Shown here: in pieces, positions 1 to 10,935 of the stretch
Layout: each line of letters starts with the position of its first letter
Position numbering within the stretch: the stretch's first letter is position 1
DNA from: Zygnema cylindricum
Lineage: Eukaryota > Streptophyta > Zygnematophyceae > Zygnematales > Zygnemataceae
Length of the DNA: 64,000 bases
Direction of reading: 5' to 3'
Assembly (NCBI GenBank): GCA_037447655.1
Contig: JBBHKE010002019.1
Coordinates: 1-64,000 of the forward strand
Program-made: the position numbers and the translations under genes
The notes under the pieces: generated by a model
What the model was told of the DNA's origin: nothing
Database searches by the model: none
What the model saw: the letters and a program-made list of their open reading frames with translations, nothing else

Positions 1-237
1 TACAGTTAACCGCCCAAAAAGTACTACAAAGTGCAACGTATTTTTTCGTCAAATTCCGTACATTTCCCGTAAAATGCCGTACATTTCACGTAAATTACCG
101 TTCAGTTTACCGGACAGAAAGCATTCCGGACAAAAAGTACAGAAAGTACAAATATATCGGGACCGCTGACCGTTCGATAACGATAACTATCGGTATCGGT
201 GTTATCGCGATAAGTTTTTTACCGATACACAACACTA
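1..237. mobile_element. Right end of a hAT element, TAGTGTTG family
   Basis: The segment ends in CCGATACACAACACTA at 222-237, the same terminus that closes complete elements at 14137-15030, 26764-27655 and 56978-57883. The preceding sequence has the same subterminal motifs (CGATAACTATCGG, TTATCGCGATAA). The left end lies outside the window. Confidence 0.75.
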
Positions 238-1245
238 AAAATTTGTTTAGTTTTTCCATATACTCTAACTAGCTTTGACTTTTCCATTTTTTTTTTTTAC
301 CTTATACTCACTTAGCTTATGTAGTATTTATATGTTTTGTTTTTTTTTTACCTCCTAAGTACCTAAATTGTTTTTCCATCGCACTTTTTTTTTTCATAAA
401 TTTGAAGTCTTCGCTATAAAAATTGTGATGGTAAAACCATTTCATACAAAAGGGGTAAAACTAGAAAAAACATTCAAATACTACAAGAGTCAAAATAAAG
501 TAAGTTACGTCTAAAAAATCTAGATAAACATTATTAACAAAAAGAAAGATCCAAAACAAAATAAACAATTGTTGACCGCCAATAAAAAGAAAAAACTTAT
601 ACGTGCCTACCCTCAAACAAGCTAAGGCCCACAGCCACACAAATCCTGGATGGCGACCCGGTCACTTTGGATGAGAGCGATTAGATGGTACGTTCGTCAA
701 TACTGGTGACAATACACCGTGGAACTATTCATGTATAAAATATAATAGAGTAAAAAAAATTAAATATATTTTGGGTTCAAGCGCCTAACGCCAACAAAAC
801 ACTAACGATAATTTATAAATTAGAGGGTAACATCGTGAGTTGTTAGGACGTTAGCAATAGGCTCGCATTCGAACTACTATTATAAACTTGGTGAACATGT
901 TCGCATACCAATAAAATTAAAGTTATTTTCATTAAATACGATTTTTTGTACCATCATTACTAGAGGGAAAGAAAGTTATGCATCTATGTAACAGTAATTG
1001 TTGAGATCCCAATTCATCCACGTAACATGCCTTAGTGTTCCGTTGTAATGACATCAATCACAATTTTTTTCAAAGTTGAAACTCTTGTTGCAACAAGAGA
1101 TGAGAGAGATTAGATGGTAAGTTCGCCAATACAGGCGACACTACATCGTGGAGCTATTATTGTACATAAATTATTAGAGAAAAAAAACTATATTTTGGGT
1201 TCAAGCGTCTAGCTCCAACAAAGCAATAACGCTTATTTATACATA
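238..1245. other. AT-rich, repeat-derived DNA without a gene
   Basis: No coding signal was seen. A diverged direct repeat lies at about 670-830 and 1099-1246: both copies start with GATGAGAG..ATTAGATGGTA and contain ATTTTGGGTTCAAGCG. Parts of it resemble the fragment at 58349-58460, so both are probably remnants of the TACACCG MITE family. Confidence 0.4.
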
Positions 1246-1248
1246 TAA

Positions 1249-1951
1249 GGGTGTGTCCCGATGTAACTGTGACTCAACGACCTTAGTTTGTATTATAGCA
1301 AAGATTTTCAACACGCTTTTCCCAAGTGTCCCTATGCGCGAAAAACGAAATCGTTACTTAAGTTTGTGACAATTGTATGAGTGGACAATGCCTCTGCCGA
1401 ATGTAAACGTCTACAATGCCTCTGCCAGATGTAAACGTGTACAATATGCTGTGTATTTTTTTGAATTGCTTGTGACGCCGTATGCCTTTCCGTGACATTG
1501 TAAACCTGCAACCTTCCGACTGTGTGGCGTTAATGGTTGAAGAAAGTGCCCTTGCCTTCGGGGCTTCGCCCCTCCAATCTGGTTGCCGTGAAATGACATT
1601 GAATTTTTGAGAGTTAGAGACCCTTGCAAAAAACACCTGTACTGGATCCAAACAGACAAAAAAAACGTGTACTTCTCCTCGTCGAAAACTTTTGAAATCC
1701 TTTGATATCTGCGAATATGTCTTTATATTGGTGGGACTGTGATACTTTACTTTAAAACACATCGCCGATATGTTTTAGGTTTGAAAATAATGTGTCATGT
1801 TGTGGCTGTGGGTTAGAAAACACAAGACGACACTATGTAGTACACCATGTAAATTTTGAAGTTGACAGAAATAGTACTTTTAGTTTTTTCACTTCGTACA
1901 GTTGTTATTTGATCGGTACGGCGCTGAGTTTTTTAGGAACAAGGGGACACC
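1249..1951. mobile_element. Harbinger-like non-autonomous element, GGGTGTGTCCCC family
   Basis: It starts GGGTGTGTCCCGATGT after TAA (1246-1248). It ends in a shortened GGGGACACC followed by TTA (1952-1954). The internal sequence resembles the inside of the elements at 6621-7405 and 25904-26600. No transposase is encoded. The right terminus is diverged, so the end is less sure than for other family members. Confidence 0.5.
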
Positions 1952-1954
1952 TTA

Positions 1955-2600
1955 ACACTAATTTGGATACACATTCCCACATTGTAGCTGCATAGCCTTT
2001 GTTTACACATTCTGCCTTTGAACAGGTGAGAACATATTCGTGTGATTTTGCTCCGTCTTTATTATACGAATCAAATATGATGCCGCTTTCTCGTGTCAAC
2101 GCTGCTCAGTTTCCACGTCGCCTTGTGATACTTTTTCTGTACGTTTATGCAAAAAATGAGCAATTTTAGTACGTATTGGAACACTTCGTACAATAAAATA
2201 TATAAAAACCGTCCAAATTAGAGAAATTGAGGATAGTTAAACCGCAGCTATATTAACGTAAAGAAAACACAAGTCAATCGTTAATCATATTTTAGGTTCG
2301 AGTGTACAAATTTAGGGGAGCGGTTATAATGTTATCAACACTATAAGCGATTCACGGGCACTTTAAATGAGAAGTTCCCAAATTAGCGCAAACGCTATTT
2401 TGATGTTGATAACATACTACATTTCGTAGTTTATGATTTTGGGGCGAGAAAGGCCGCTACAAAAGCACTGTATTAACGTTGTTGCTAAGTTGTTAACGCT
2501 AATAACTAAATAAGCAATAATCATTGGCAGTGTATTGGGTCTGTATTCTTTAAACTGTTAAAAGTATATAAATGAAATGTAAAAATGTTTTCGGAAGCAT
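1955..2600. other. AT-rich intergenic DNA
   Basis: Nothing was recognised here. The short open frames share no features with the real genes of the window. Confidence 0.4.
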
Positions 2601-2673
2601 GCTGATTTATCTCAGCTGTTTGAGCGCCACGCTCTTAACCTGGTGGTCGTGGGTTCGAGCCCCACGGTCAGCG
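2601..2673 (+). tRNA. tRNA-Lys(CUU)-like gene or pseudogene
   Basis: This 73-nt sequence folds as a tRNA. The acceptor arms are GCTGATT and GGTCAGC, which pair with two G-U. The anticodon loop CTCTTAA reads CUU. The T arm is CGTGG-GTTCGAG-CCCACG with an intact B box, and G is the discriminator base. The 3' half matches plant tRNA-Lys(CUU) as I recall it. The D arm is poor: the outer pair TCTC/GAGC is mismatched and the loop has only one of the two conserved Gs. The anticodon stem CCACG/CCTGG contains a C-C mismatch. It may be a pseudogene or the head of a tRNA-derived SINE. No T-rich terminator follows directly. Confidence 0.6.
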
Positions 2674-2756
2674 GAACACAAATTAGATTAACTTCAGTTG
2701 ACAAGTGTGTATGATCCCATTTTTGTAACCTTCGACGCCATAAGTAGTACAAGAGC

Positions 2757-2960
2757 CAGAGGTTGCAAAATTCCAAATTTTAGATAACCGAAACCGGCAT
2801 GTTTTTTTTTTTTTAATTTGAGTACCCGACGCCCGACCGGGTTATGTCACGCTCCTAAATTGTTAACCGTTACCCGATACGTGTTTAAGAAAATAAAATT
2901 TTAACCGAAACTCGATTTCTTACGACTATCCGTACCCGCGTGTACCCGAATAAGTACAAA
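2757..2960. mobile_element. hAT fragment, CAGAGGTCGC family
   Basis: It starts CAGAGGTTGCAAAA at 2757, like the termini of the elements at 43812-44021 and 59661-60432. The segment 2823-2880 matches, inverted, the right part of the 59661 element (GACCGGGTTATGTCACGCTC). No right terminus was found, and the end is approximate. Confidence 0.5.
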
Positions 2961-3180
2961 ATTAATGGTACATCTCCCTCGTACCATTCATGCTAACGGT
3001 CACGATGTTGCCATACGGTCGTAGGGTTGCGATCCCATTACATCAGCTAACCGGCCGTACAGGTCCGTTCTTGCTTCATCCATTCCATGCGCCGTGCCGT
3101 TCTACGGTTTCCTTCCGACGTCAACCACTTCGGTCGAACCCCGTTTTCAGCAGCTCCGTAGGAGGAGAGGCGGTTAGTGA

Positions 3181-3850
3181 AAAGTTGTAGATAGAGAGAG
3201 GAGAGGGAGAGGGAGAGGGGGGGAGGGAAGGAGAGGGAGAGGGAGAGGGAGAGGGGGGGGGAGGAGAGGGGGAGGGAGGGAAGGAGAGGGAGAGGGAGAG
3301 AAAAAGAGGGAGAGGGAGAGGGAGAGAAAGAAAGGGAGAGGGAGAGGGAGAGGGGGAGGGAGAGGGGGAGGGAGGGAGGAGAGGGAGAGGGTAAGGGAAG
3401 GAGAGGTAGAGGGGGAGGGAAGGAGAGGGAGAGGGAGAGGGGGAGGGAAGCAGAGGGGGAGGGAAGGAGAGGTAGAGGGGGAGGGAAGGAGAGGGAGAGG
3501 GGGAAGGAAGGAGAGGGAGAGAGGGAAGGAAGGAGAGGGAGAAGGAGAGGGAGAGGGGGGGGGAGAGGGAGAGGGGGAGGGGGAGGGGTAGGGAAGGAGA
3601 GGGAGAGGGGGAGGGAAGGAGAGGGGGAGGGAATGAGAGGGAGAGGGGGAGGGAAGGAGAGGGAGAGGGGGAGGGAAGAACAGGGAGAGGGAAAGGTAGA
3701 GAAAAGGAGAGGGAGAAGGAGAAGGGGAGGGAAAGAGAGGGAGAGGGAGAGGGGGAGGGAAAGAGAGGGAGAGGGAGAGGGGGAGGGAGAGGGGGAGGGA
3801 AAGGGAAAGGGGGAGGGGGAGGGAGAGGAAGAGGGCGAGGGAGAGGGGCA
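3181..3850. repeat. Polypurine satellite of GAGGGA and GGGGGA units
   Basis: About 670 bp are almost pure purine on the plus strand, made of irregular GAGGGA, GGGGGAGGGA and AGGAGA units. Open frames run across both strands because the repeat has no stop codons; the predicted Pro/Ser/Leu or Gly/Glu/Arg chains are artefacts. Long G-runs make G-quadruplex or triplex formation possible. The tract is like the pyrimidine leaders of the minus-strand genes, but no convincing coding exon follows it at 2990-3180. Confidence 0.9.
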
Positions 3851-4395
3851 TGTGCTCGTGTAAGCGATCGAACTTTGTTATGGGTGTTCCAATGTATGAA
3901 ACATAGTTTAAAAGTAGGTGTTTTTATGGTAGGCCTTTGGTAGGCGCACAAAACTTGGCACAAAACTCGCGCAGAGTAGCACAAAACTTTGCTCCTCTCT
4001 CGAAGGCTTTAGAAACATAATATAAATGTAGGCATTTTTATGGTAGGCCTTTTGTCGGCGCCTTTATCGTAAGTTGTGCTATGGGCTTTTCATTTGTTCA
4101 TCTTAGATCGCTACTTTAATCAGCGACCGTCCGATCGACATAATCTGACGGTGTAAATACAATTTTTTGGTCTAATTACAATTTTTTGGTCTGAATGTTT
4201 TAGTTGGTCCAATATTCGGTTTGAATGTTTTAACTGGTCTGAATAGGTCCGAATACAATATTGGTCTTAAGGTTATATTGTATGTTTTGCACAAAGGCAT
4301 ATTTTATGGGCCTACCTTCACCTACTTTTGATCTATGGTCTGAAAACAAAACCCGTGACATTTGTAGATGCTACATAATATTGTGACAATTTCAA
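3851..4395. other. AT-rich intergenic DNA
   Basis: A short direct repeat (TTTTTATGGTAGGCCTT) occurs near 3920 and 4035. No gene or recognised element is visible. Confidence 0.35.
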
Positions 4396-4840
4396 ACTGT
4401 ACACCGCGAATCGTAATTAGAGTAAATTACTCTAATTCGTTCGCTCGAAATTTTGACTCTATCACATGAAATAGAGTAAATGATTATAATTTTTTCATTA
4501 TTATATTTAAGGTAAAGTTGAATTAGCGTTTTTAATTATAATATAGGTTCGTTTTAAACAGTGTGGAGAACGGACGACCTTCGACCGTGCAAAATTGTAC
4601 TTTATTAAGTAAAAAAGTACAAATATTGATTTAATACATGTCGTTATCATGTAACTGCGTTTTAACAAACCGCGTAGTGCAAACGTCATAGTGACGATAA
4701 ACTGTACGTTTTGCCAAATTCTGTACGAGTTCCCTATTTACAGTAGAGGATATTAGCGTGCCAAATTAGAGTACTTCAATAAATTAGAGTAAATTTCATA
4801 GTTGAAACAACTCTATCACACAAATTAGCGTTCACTACTC
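4396..4840. mobile_element. MITE of the TACACCG family, interrupted on its right side
   Basis: It starts CTGTACACCGCGAATCG and matches the complete element at 16568-17073 over about 440 bp. The match stops at the TAA where a Harbinger-like element begins (4841-4843). The right terminus was not found, so part has been lost. Confidence 0.65.
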
Positions 4841-4843
4841 TAA

Positions 4844-5400
4844 GGGGGTGTCCCCATGTTTTAAAGTACATACTTTTCTCTGTCTTTTTGCCCTAAAATT
4901 CAAGGAACTTTGACAAAAACTTTAGCCGTACGAGAAAATCGTTTTTACCAAAGTACAGTGAACGTGAATTCATACTTTGAATGTACGGCGTGTTTGTCGT
5001 CATGTGAACGCATTTTGGCGTTTTCCCCTTTTCGACCCCCGGGCAAGAGAATCCAGCCCAAAAAAAAACTTCATTTAAAATCACCTCGAGGAGGTGATTT
5101 TAGTTAAAGTACCGCCCAGACAGCGAATGAAAAACGACCAACGCGCGCGCCACACGAGTGGGAAAATTTTAGGACGAAGGAGAGTCCTCGCTATTTTTCT
5201 CCGTCTTCGTCACGCGCTATGTACGGAAAAAAAATTCCAGGGGTCTCGGACCTCCACTTTCAACCATGGGTCCTTTGCAAAAAATTTCGCCATCGTCGCC
5301 TCTCCTCTCTCCCTCTCACACCATCGATTATATCTCACACTTTTCGAAATGAGACACGACAACTTTGGTATAAAATGAAAGTTGTTTTAAAAATATTTTA
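4844..5400. mobile_element. Harbinger-like element, left part only
   Basis: GGGGGTGTCCCCATG follows TAA, and the sequence matches 15154-15720 closely. It includes the imperfect palindrome AAAATCACCTCGAGG..GATTTT at 5077-5101. No right terminal repeat follows; 5401-5708 is unlike the rest of the family. Two short open frames exist but no transposase motif. Confidence 0.7.
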
Positions 5401-5708
5401 ATTATTTATTGATATTTTAAAAGTCAAATGTCGTCTATGTAAACGACAACGAACATATCCAAATGAAAATAAGTATTTACTATTTAGACAAGGATACATG
5501 GGCAGCCCATTAGAAAAGACCGAAAATCCCACCAAACGTCTGCAATAAAAAGTACGTACATATCCTGTACGGTATTTTGTTTGGACGTCATCAGCTTTTT
5601 GACGGCACCTAACAGTACAAAAACGTCGGGAATTGACCCCAATTTTCCGTACCAGATGTTCGGAGCTGAATAGTGACAACATAGTTCGTACTACAGTACA
5701 GTGCAGTA

Positions 5709-6258
5709 CAGTACACCGCCAATCGTTATTAGCGTTGTGTACACTAATTCCGTCCCGATTTTTTTTTTTTTTATTCTCCATTAGTGTAGTTCATTCTATT
5801 TTTTTCTTTATTCTATTTAGGGTTATTTTCAGTAAGTTGTCTCTTAAATAGAGTCGTGTACGGTCAGTGTCAGACCGTACATAAATGTACCTTTTTAAGT
5901 TAAAAATTACAATAAATTAGTTTTAGTAACCGCAGACGCATGAGAATGTGCGTTCTACAAAGGGAAAAAAACCAGGTCATAAAAAATCCCGTTCCCACAT
6001 ATTCGTCCGACAGCCACGTTTCGACCGTGTGAATGTACGATTTGTGTACGATTTGTCAGATTTTGTACAAATACCTATATTAGTGTTAGCATGTTTGTGA
6101 CCGACATTTTTTTTTTCAAAGATCCAAATTACCATAATCAAACAATTAGAATGTATGATTTTTTCCAAAATTTTCAAATTCTTAAATAGCGTACACCACT
6201 GTAATTATTATTATACGCTAATCAAACTCCCACGCTAATAACGATTGGCGGTGTACTG
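5709..6258. mobile_element. MITE, TACACCG family, complete
   Basis: The termini are CAGTACACCGCCAATCG and its inverse, ending CGGTGTACTG, with TA on both sides (5707-5708, 6259-6260). The terminal repeats continue to TTATTAGCGT. TA target sites and CAGT/ACTG ends are typical of Tc1/mariner-derived MITEs; assignment to that superfamily is inferred. It is 550 bp and non-coding. Confidence 0.75.
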
Positions 6259-6620
6259 TAATGTACTGTCCTGTACTGAACACAAACGACGTGTCGCTTT
6301 GTACGGATTATGCCTTCGGCCTTCAGTCTTTTCTTTTCCAGTTCGAAAATCTTCATCCCGAACGTGACTTCCGATGACGACCTGCAGGTCTGCAGCTGTC
6401 GCGTTTTGACGCGTGTAACCGCAGAATTATCCGCCGCTCTGCTCCAAAACGGCTTCAACCGAACGTTTAAACCGAAGCCACCGGTCTTTTCGTTAGGATG
6501 CATCATGTCTTTAACCATAGACGTTTTAATTGTGAATAGCGCAAATATACAAAACATCCATCCCCGGTTGCGCCATATTGAATGACAGAGAGCTGTGATC
6601 TTCGTACAAATCACAACTTA
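6259..6620. other. GC-richer stretch with overlapping open frames, unrecognised
   Basis: Plus 6310-6585 (91 codons) and minus 6222-6614 (130 codons) are both open, in a segment visibly richer in CG than its surroundings. Neither translation shows a motif I recognise. It could be a captured exon fragment or a chance frame. Confidence 0.25.
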
Positions 6621-7405
6621 GGCTGCGGCCCCATGTGGCTAAGTTCGGGTTTTTTTCTGTCGTTTTCCTTTATAACTTAGCGCCGTACTGCCTAAGTTGC
6701 GACCGTACGAAGAAATCGCAAATTTGTAAAGTACAATTTGCGTCATTCTTGAACTTAGGATGTACGAAATTTTGTCGTCTTGCGGTTTTTCGACCCACTG
6801 TCACGTCATTTTCAAGCTTATCATAAAACACATCGGCACTGTGTTTTAAGCTAAGCAAATCCGTCTACACCAATCTGAAAATATATTCCCACGTGTGAAA
6901 AGATTTTAGAAGTTTTGACGACGAAAAAAAGTACAGGGTTTGTTTGTTTTTGTCGGCTTGCATGTTGTACGGTTTTTTTTTTGCAGGGGTCTCGACGCTG
7001 CAGTGTCATTTCACGCAAAGTTGAAAAGTCTGCGAACGTGAAAAATCTGCGAAGTAATGGCGGCCGGACGGGAGAGGTTTACGTCAAGGCATTTTGCACA
7101 GCCACGGGTGCAAGGCTGTACGTCAACGATGTCTCGCAAAGACATGCGACATACCAAATCCGCAAATCGTTTCAAAAATTACGATGTGTCTTGCGACGCT
7201 TCAAAAAGTTTCAAGAAAATATGGTGCGTCATCACAAATTGTACACGGTGACAACCGTCACGGGCGTTGTCGACGTATACAATTGTCACAAACTTAAGTA
7301 ATAATTTCGAATGAACACATAGAGACACTTGAAATCCGGGTCCGCCGGATCCGCGCTAAAATACAAAGTAAGTACGCTAAGTTACAACTACATGGGGCCG
7401 CAGCC
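6621..7405. mobile_element. Harbinger-like non-autonomous element, GGCTGCGGCCCC variant
   Basis: The termini GGCTGCGGCCCCATGT and ACATGGGGCCGCAGCC are perfect inverses. TTA flanks both ends (6618-6620 and 7406-7408). It is 785 bp. The open frame at 6915-7301 resembles, in fragments, sequence inside other family copies and shows no transposase motif. A TWA target duplication and G-rich terminus fit PIF/Harbinger MITEs. Confidence 0.8.
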
Positions 7406-8161
7406 TTAGTGATGCTTAGCGATTAGTAACAAAGTAATAAGTTAACAATAACCATTTCTCAGCGCAAAATACATTTTTTTTATCCAAATTATTTAAATGT
7501 GTTTCATTAACATGAACTTGTTAGTTGTTACTTATCCTACATAGTATTTGATTCCGTTGGCCAGCATATAAACAACACGCAATATCTTTAATGTTATGAC
7601 AAATTTGTGAACACATCATCAACTAATCGCAATAGATTTTGGTATATCGTGCCGATATACCAAACATCAAGACACGAAAAAATGGCGATTATAGTACTGG
7701 AGCATGACTAATGTAACTGCACAAGATGCACACCACCATATTATCACTTTTTTTTTATTTTAACTCTAAAATGAATCTAACTTCAGTTTCTTAAGGCGAA
7801 CAAAGAACAGTTCAGCACAACAACACGGACAAATGATAAAAAAAAGAGTAAAAAACAACATAGGTTTCGAAAAAACCATGCCGACTTCGTCAAGTCCTCT
7901 CTGCAAAATTTGGGCATTGAATTGAATTGATTGGTCACAATAACATACATATGGACACATGTTTATTATCCGTACCATCAAATGGTACTGCAAATGGAAG
8001 ACCACTAAGAGAGAAAAGAGAGGAAATTGAGAGAAAGACGGAATATACACACTAAATATTTACGTCTCCGTATCTCCTATTTCCGATCTTTGCTTCTAAA
8101 AATAAACCTAAAAAATCCATAAGGAACACTTCAAACCTTTTAAAAAAGTCCTCTAAAACAC
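7406..8161. other. AT-rich DNA downstream of the SAP-like gene
   Basis: No gene was recognised. The part next to 8162 should hold the 3' UTR of the minus-strand gene. The minus-strand open frame at 7766-8050 is hydrophobic and AT-rich without a recognisable motif. Confidence 0.35.
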
Positions 8162-10590
8162 TTATTGAGGGAGACGTACTCCACAGTGGGCGGCGAGATT
8201 GGCCCGTCTTTCTTTGTGGTCCCCAATAGTACTCAACCCATAGTGAACTAAAAGCTTAAGAACTTCTTCGTCATCTACCAGAGCAAAAACAATGGGCGAT
8301 TTTGGAAACTCGACAGGGAAACTGCCACGATCGTCCGGAAGAGGGAGAAGCTTCCCATTGGGTGCATCTGATTGGGATAAATTGTGCATTTTGGCATTTA
8401 TTTGGGCGTACCTGTAACACTCAATTTTACAAAATCAGTTGCAGTCAAAAAGAAAAGAATCAAAACAAGACAACTGTGACAAATTCCTATGTGAAACGCC
8501 ATTCGAAAGGTAATGTTCATTGCAGAGTTATTACGATACATTAAATAGATAATAAAAGGCAATACCTGACAACACCTTGATTTTTTATTTGAAACGAAGA
8601 AAAATATCATGCAAAGTTTGGATCTTTTGAGCGGAGACAAACACATTCAAATTGATCGAGTCTTTGAGGAAAGCTAACAAGCATACACTTGTTACCGCGA
8701 TTAGTGTGCAATTAACTCAGTCGTGTTTTTGAGTTTTGTTAACGACTTTGGTCCACATACTTCGTGCGCAAGAATTCTACATTGGGTTCGGTTTACAATG
8801 TTTAAAGAAAACAAAAATATATTTTCCAAAAACCATTATAGATACTTTTATCAGAATTAGTGCAGACTACAATGTTGAAAAGAGATTCTGCAGGTAAATC
8901 CAGCTATCTCAACTGACAGAAACCTTATGAGGGAAATAAAAAAATGAAAACATGTTCTGTTTTTCTTTTTCTTTCTCATAAATTTACAATTTTGAGAAAC
9001 AAATCCAGACACAAGGAATTAACCAAATTGAACTCTTCTTCAAATCTGATAAAGTACCGCAAAAAAGAACAAAAAAAACAGACAACATTCAAGAAATACC
9101 AAAACCATAGCACTCCACCACTCAGCATCTGTATCCGTAATCAAAATAAAAACCAGCACCACAATCTCTATAACCTTAACTTCTCCTTTAATTCCACTAT
9201 CCATATGAACCAGACTAATTCTGAACAGGCTCAAGTATTAATCATCTACATTAAATGTAAAATTTAGCTCATATTAAATCAAAACAGCAACGTTTTCATT
9301 TAGAGCAATAAAAAATGCCGTTTTAACACAGGTCATATAGTGTTCTAATCAAGTTGGATGTGACAGCGACAGGGTTTTCATGAATAAGTACATTGCAATG
9401 CATAATAAATGGCTCTATATACGCTTGTCACACACAAAGTTTACTTTCTGTACGCTTAGTTTCTTACACAGAATACATGTATGCCCGAGGATTCCAAAAT
9501 TAGCGTGGCTCTGTTTCATTATGGGGAGAAAATAATGAGAATGGCGAAGAGCAAAAGACTGTCAAATACAAGTTGGAGGAGGAGGGGGAGGGGGGAAAAG
9601 GAGAGATAGCGGGAGAGGGGGATAGAGGGAGAGAGAGGGACAGGGAGAGGGGGAGGGGGAGAGCAAGGGGGAGAGAGAAAGGGAGAGGGAGAGGGAGCGG
9701 GAGAGGGAGAGGAAGAGGCAGAGGGAGAGGGAAAGGGAGAGGGAGAAGGAGAAGGAGAGATAGCGGGAGAGGAGGAGAGGGAGAGCAAGGGGGAGAGAGA
9801 AAGGGAGAGGGAGAGGGAGCGGGAGAGGGAGAGGAAGAGGCAGAGGGAGAGGGAGAGGGAGAGGGAGAGGAAGAGGCAGAGGGAGAGGGAAAGGGAGAGG
9901 GAGAAGGAGAGATAGCGGGAGAGGAGGAGAGGGAGAGGGAGAGGGAGAGGGAGAGGGAGAGGGAGAGGGAGAGGGAGAGGGAGAGACAGTGGGAGAGGGA
10001 GAGGGAGAGGGAGAGGCAGAAGGAGAGGGAGGGGAAAGGCAAATGGAAATGGAAAGGGAAAGGGAAAGGGAAAGGGAAAGGGAAAGGGAAAGGGAGAGAG
10101 AGAGAGAGAGAGAGAGAGGGAGAAGAAGAAGGAGAGGAAGACGAAGAAGATTCCTTCCACCATCACTAACTGTACTACCGGAGTGAAAGTTACAAAAGCC
10201 ACTCATTCCCTTATTCCATTTTCTTTTTTCTTTTATCATTCAAATCCCTCCTTTAGTTTCCAAAACCTACTCCACCGCGATCTGTTTGGGCAGATTCGCC
10301 TCCATCCTCTCCATGGCGCCCAGCAGCCCTCCCAGCTTCTGCTCCAGCAGCTTCTCGTGGCTGAGCTGCGCCCGGTGTACGGCCGACAGAGTCTCCGTTA
10401 GGGTTTGCAGAGTCTCCAGCTCGAGGAGATTGGTGGAGCCGTTCGAGGGTAGAGAGGGGAGGTGCGGGGAGGAGGGAGAGGCGAGGAGGGAAGGCGGGCG
10501 CGTGGCAGCCAATTTGGAGAATTCCTGGCTGAGTTGGCTGAAGGCGAGGGCGATGGAGGAGAAGTCGGGGGAAGGGAGAGAGGTAGACAT
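8162..10590 (-). CDS. Two-exon gene: coiled-coil protein with SAP-like C-terminus
   Basis: Exon 1 is 10590-10271 (donor GTAGGT) and exon 2 is 8411-8162 (acceptor TTACAG). The junction splits Glu107 and keeps the frame, giving 189 residues. Residues 1-50 are Ser/Pro-rich. Residues 54-107 form a Leu-rich predicted coiled coil. Residues 121-146 carry the segment PLPDDRGSFPVEFPKSP. Residues 152-186 (DDEEVLKLLVHYGLSTIG..., then basic ERR) look like a SAP-type helix-turn-helix. The arrangement recalls hypothetical proteins common in fungi, from memory only. The start ATG follows a long CT-rich leader, as in the receptor kinases. The 1.86-kb intron contains a large CT satellite. The function is unknown; nucleic-acid binding is a guess from the SAP-like part. 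Confidence 0.7.
9573..10160. repeat. Polypurine satellite within the intron of the SAP-like gene
   Basis: GAGGGA, GGGAAA and GA units cover almost 590 bp on the plus strand, so the pre-mRNA is CT-rich. Longer units recur: the block with GCAAGGGGGAGAGAGAAAG and GATAGCGGGAGAGG appears at about 9605-9700, 9760-9870 and 9905-9925. The overlapping open frames on both strands are repeat artefacts. Confidence 0.9.
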
Positions 10591-10594
10591 GGTA

Positions 10595-10804
10595 GGAGAG
10601 GGAGAGAGGGAAGGTGTGGAGAGAGAGGAGGGGGGAAAGGGGAAAGGGGAAAGGGAAAAGGGAAAAGGGAAAAGGGGAAAGGGAAAAGGGAAAAGGGGAA
10701 AGGGAAAAGGGAAAAGGGGAAAGGGAAAAGGGAAAAGGGGAAAGGGAAAAGGGGAAAGGGAAAAGGGGAAAGAGAAGTGGTTAGAGAGAGGGCAGTGAGA
10801 AGGC

Positions 10805-10840
<36 letters not shown>
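10595..10840 (-). repeat. CT-rich leader with GGGAAAA minisatellite
   Basis: On the plus strand the tract reads as about 21-bp units of GGGAAAAGGGAAAAGGGGAAA (10632-10770), then a GA dinucleotide run (10807-10839). It lies directly upstream of the ATG at 10590, so it is probably transcribed as a pyrimidine-rich 5' UTR or forms the proximal promoter. Confidence 0.75.
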
Positions 10841-10843
<3 letters not shown>

Positions 10844-10906
10844 TATTTTGATGACTCATGAAAGTTCCGCTCACCGGGTCCCACGGGATGTTTGAGGTCC
10901 AGTGCA

Positions 10907-10935
10907 TCATGTCACGTGGACAGGACGTGACATGA
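10907..10935. promoter_or_regulatory. 11-bp ACGT-core palindrome upstream of the SAP-like gene
   Basis: TCATGTCACGT and ACGTGACATGA are perfect inverted repeats separated by GGACAGG. They include a G-box (CACGTG, 10913-10918). ACGT-core elements are bound by plant bZIP and bHLH factors. The site is about 320 bp upstream of the ATG, beyond the CT tract. Confidence 0.45.

Noticed and set aside
1358-1762. 134-codon minus frame as a gene
   Set aside because: It falls in a Harbinger-like element, and related copies keep no consistent reading frame.
2990-3190. First exon of a minus-strand gene after the CT tract, by analogy with the SAP-like gene
   Set aside because: A short ATG frame (MEWMKQERT) with a possible donor exists, but no second exon could be found.
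3121-3984. Open frames of 225-287 codons across the polypurine tract, Pro/Ser/Leu-rich
   Set aside because: The repeat lacks stop codons in every frame on one strand; no independent coding signal exists.
4841-4860. TAAGGG/TTAGGG at element ends as interstitial telomere repeats
   Set aside because: Single occurrences that are part of the terminal repeat plus its target duplication.
9500-10239. Several overlapping 180-227-codon frames on both strands
   Set aside because: Same repeat artefact; the region lies within the intron of the SAP-like gene.
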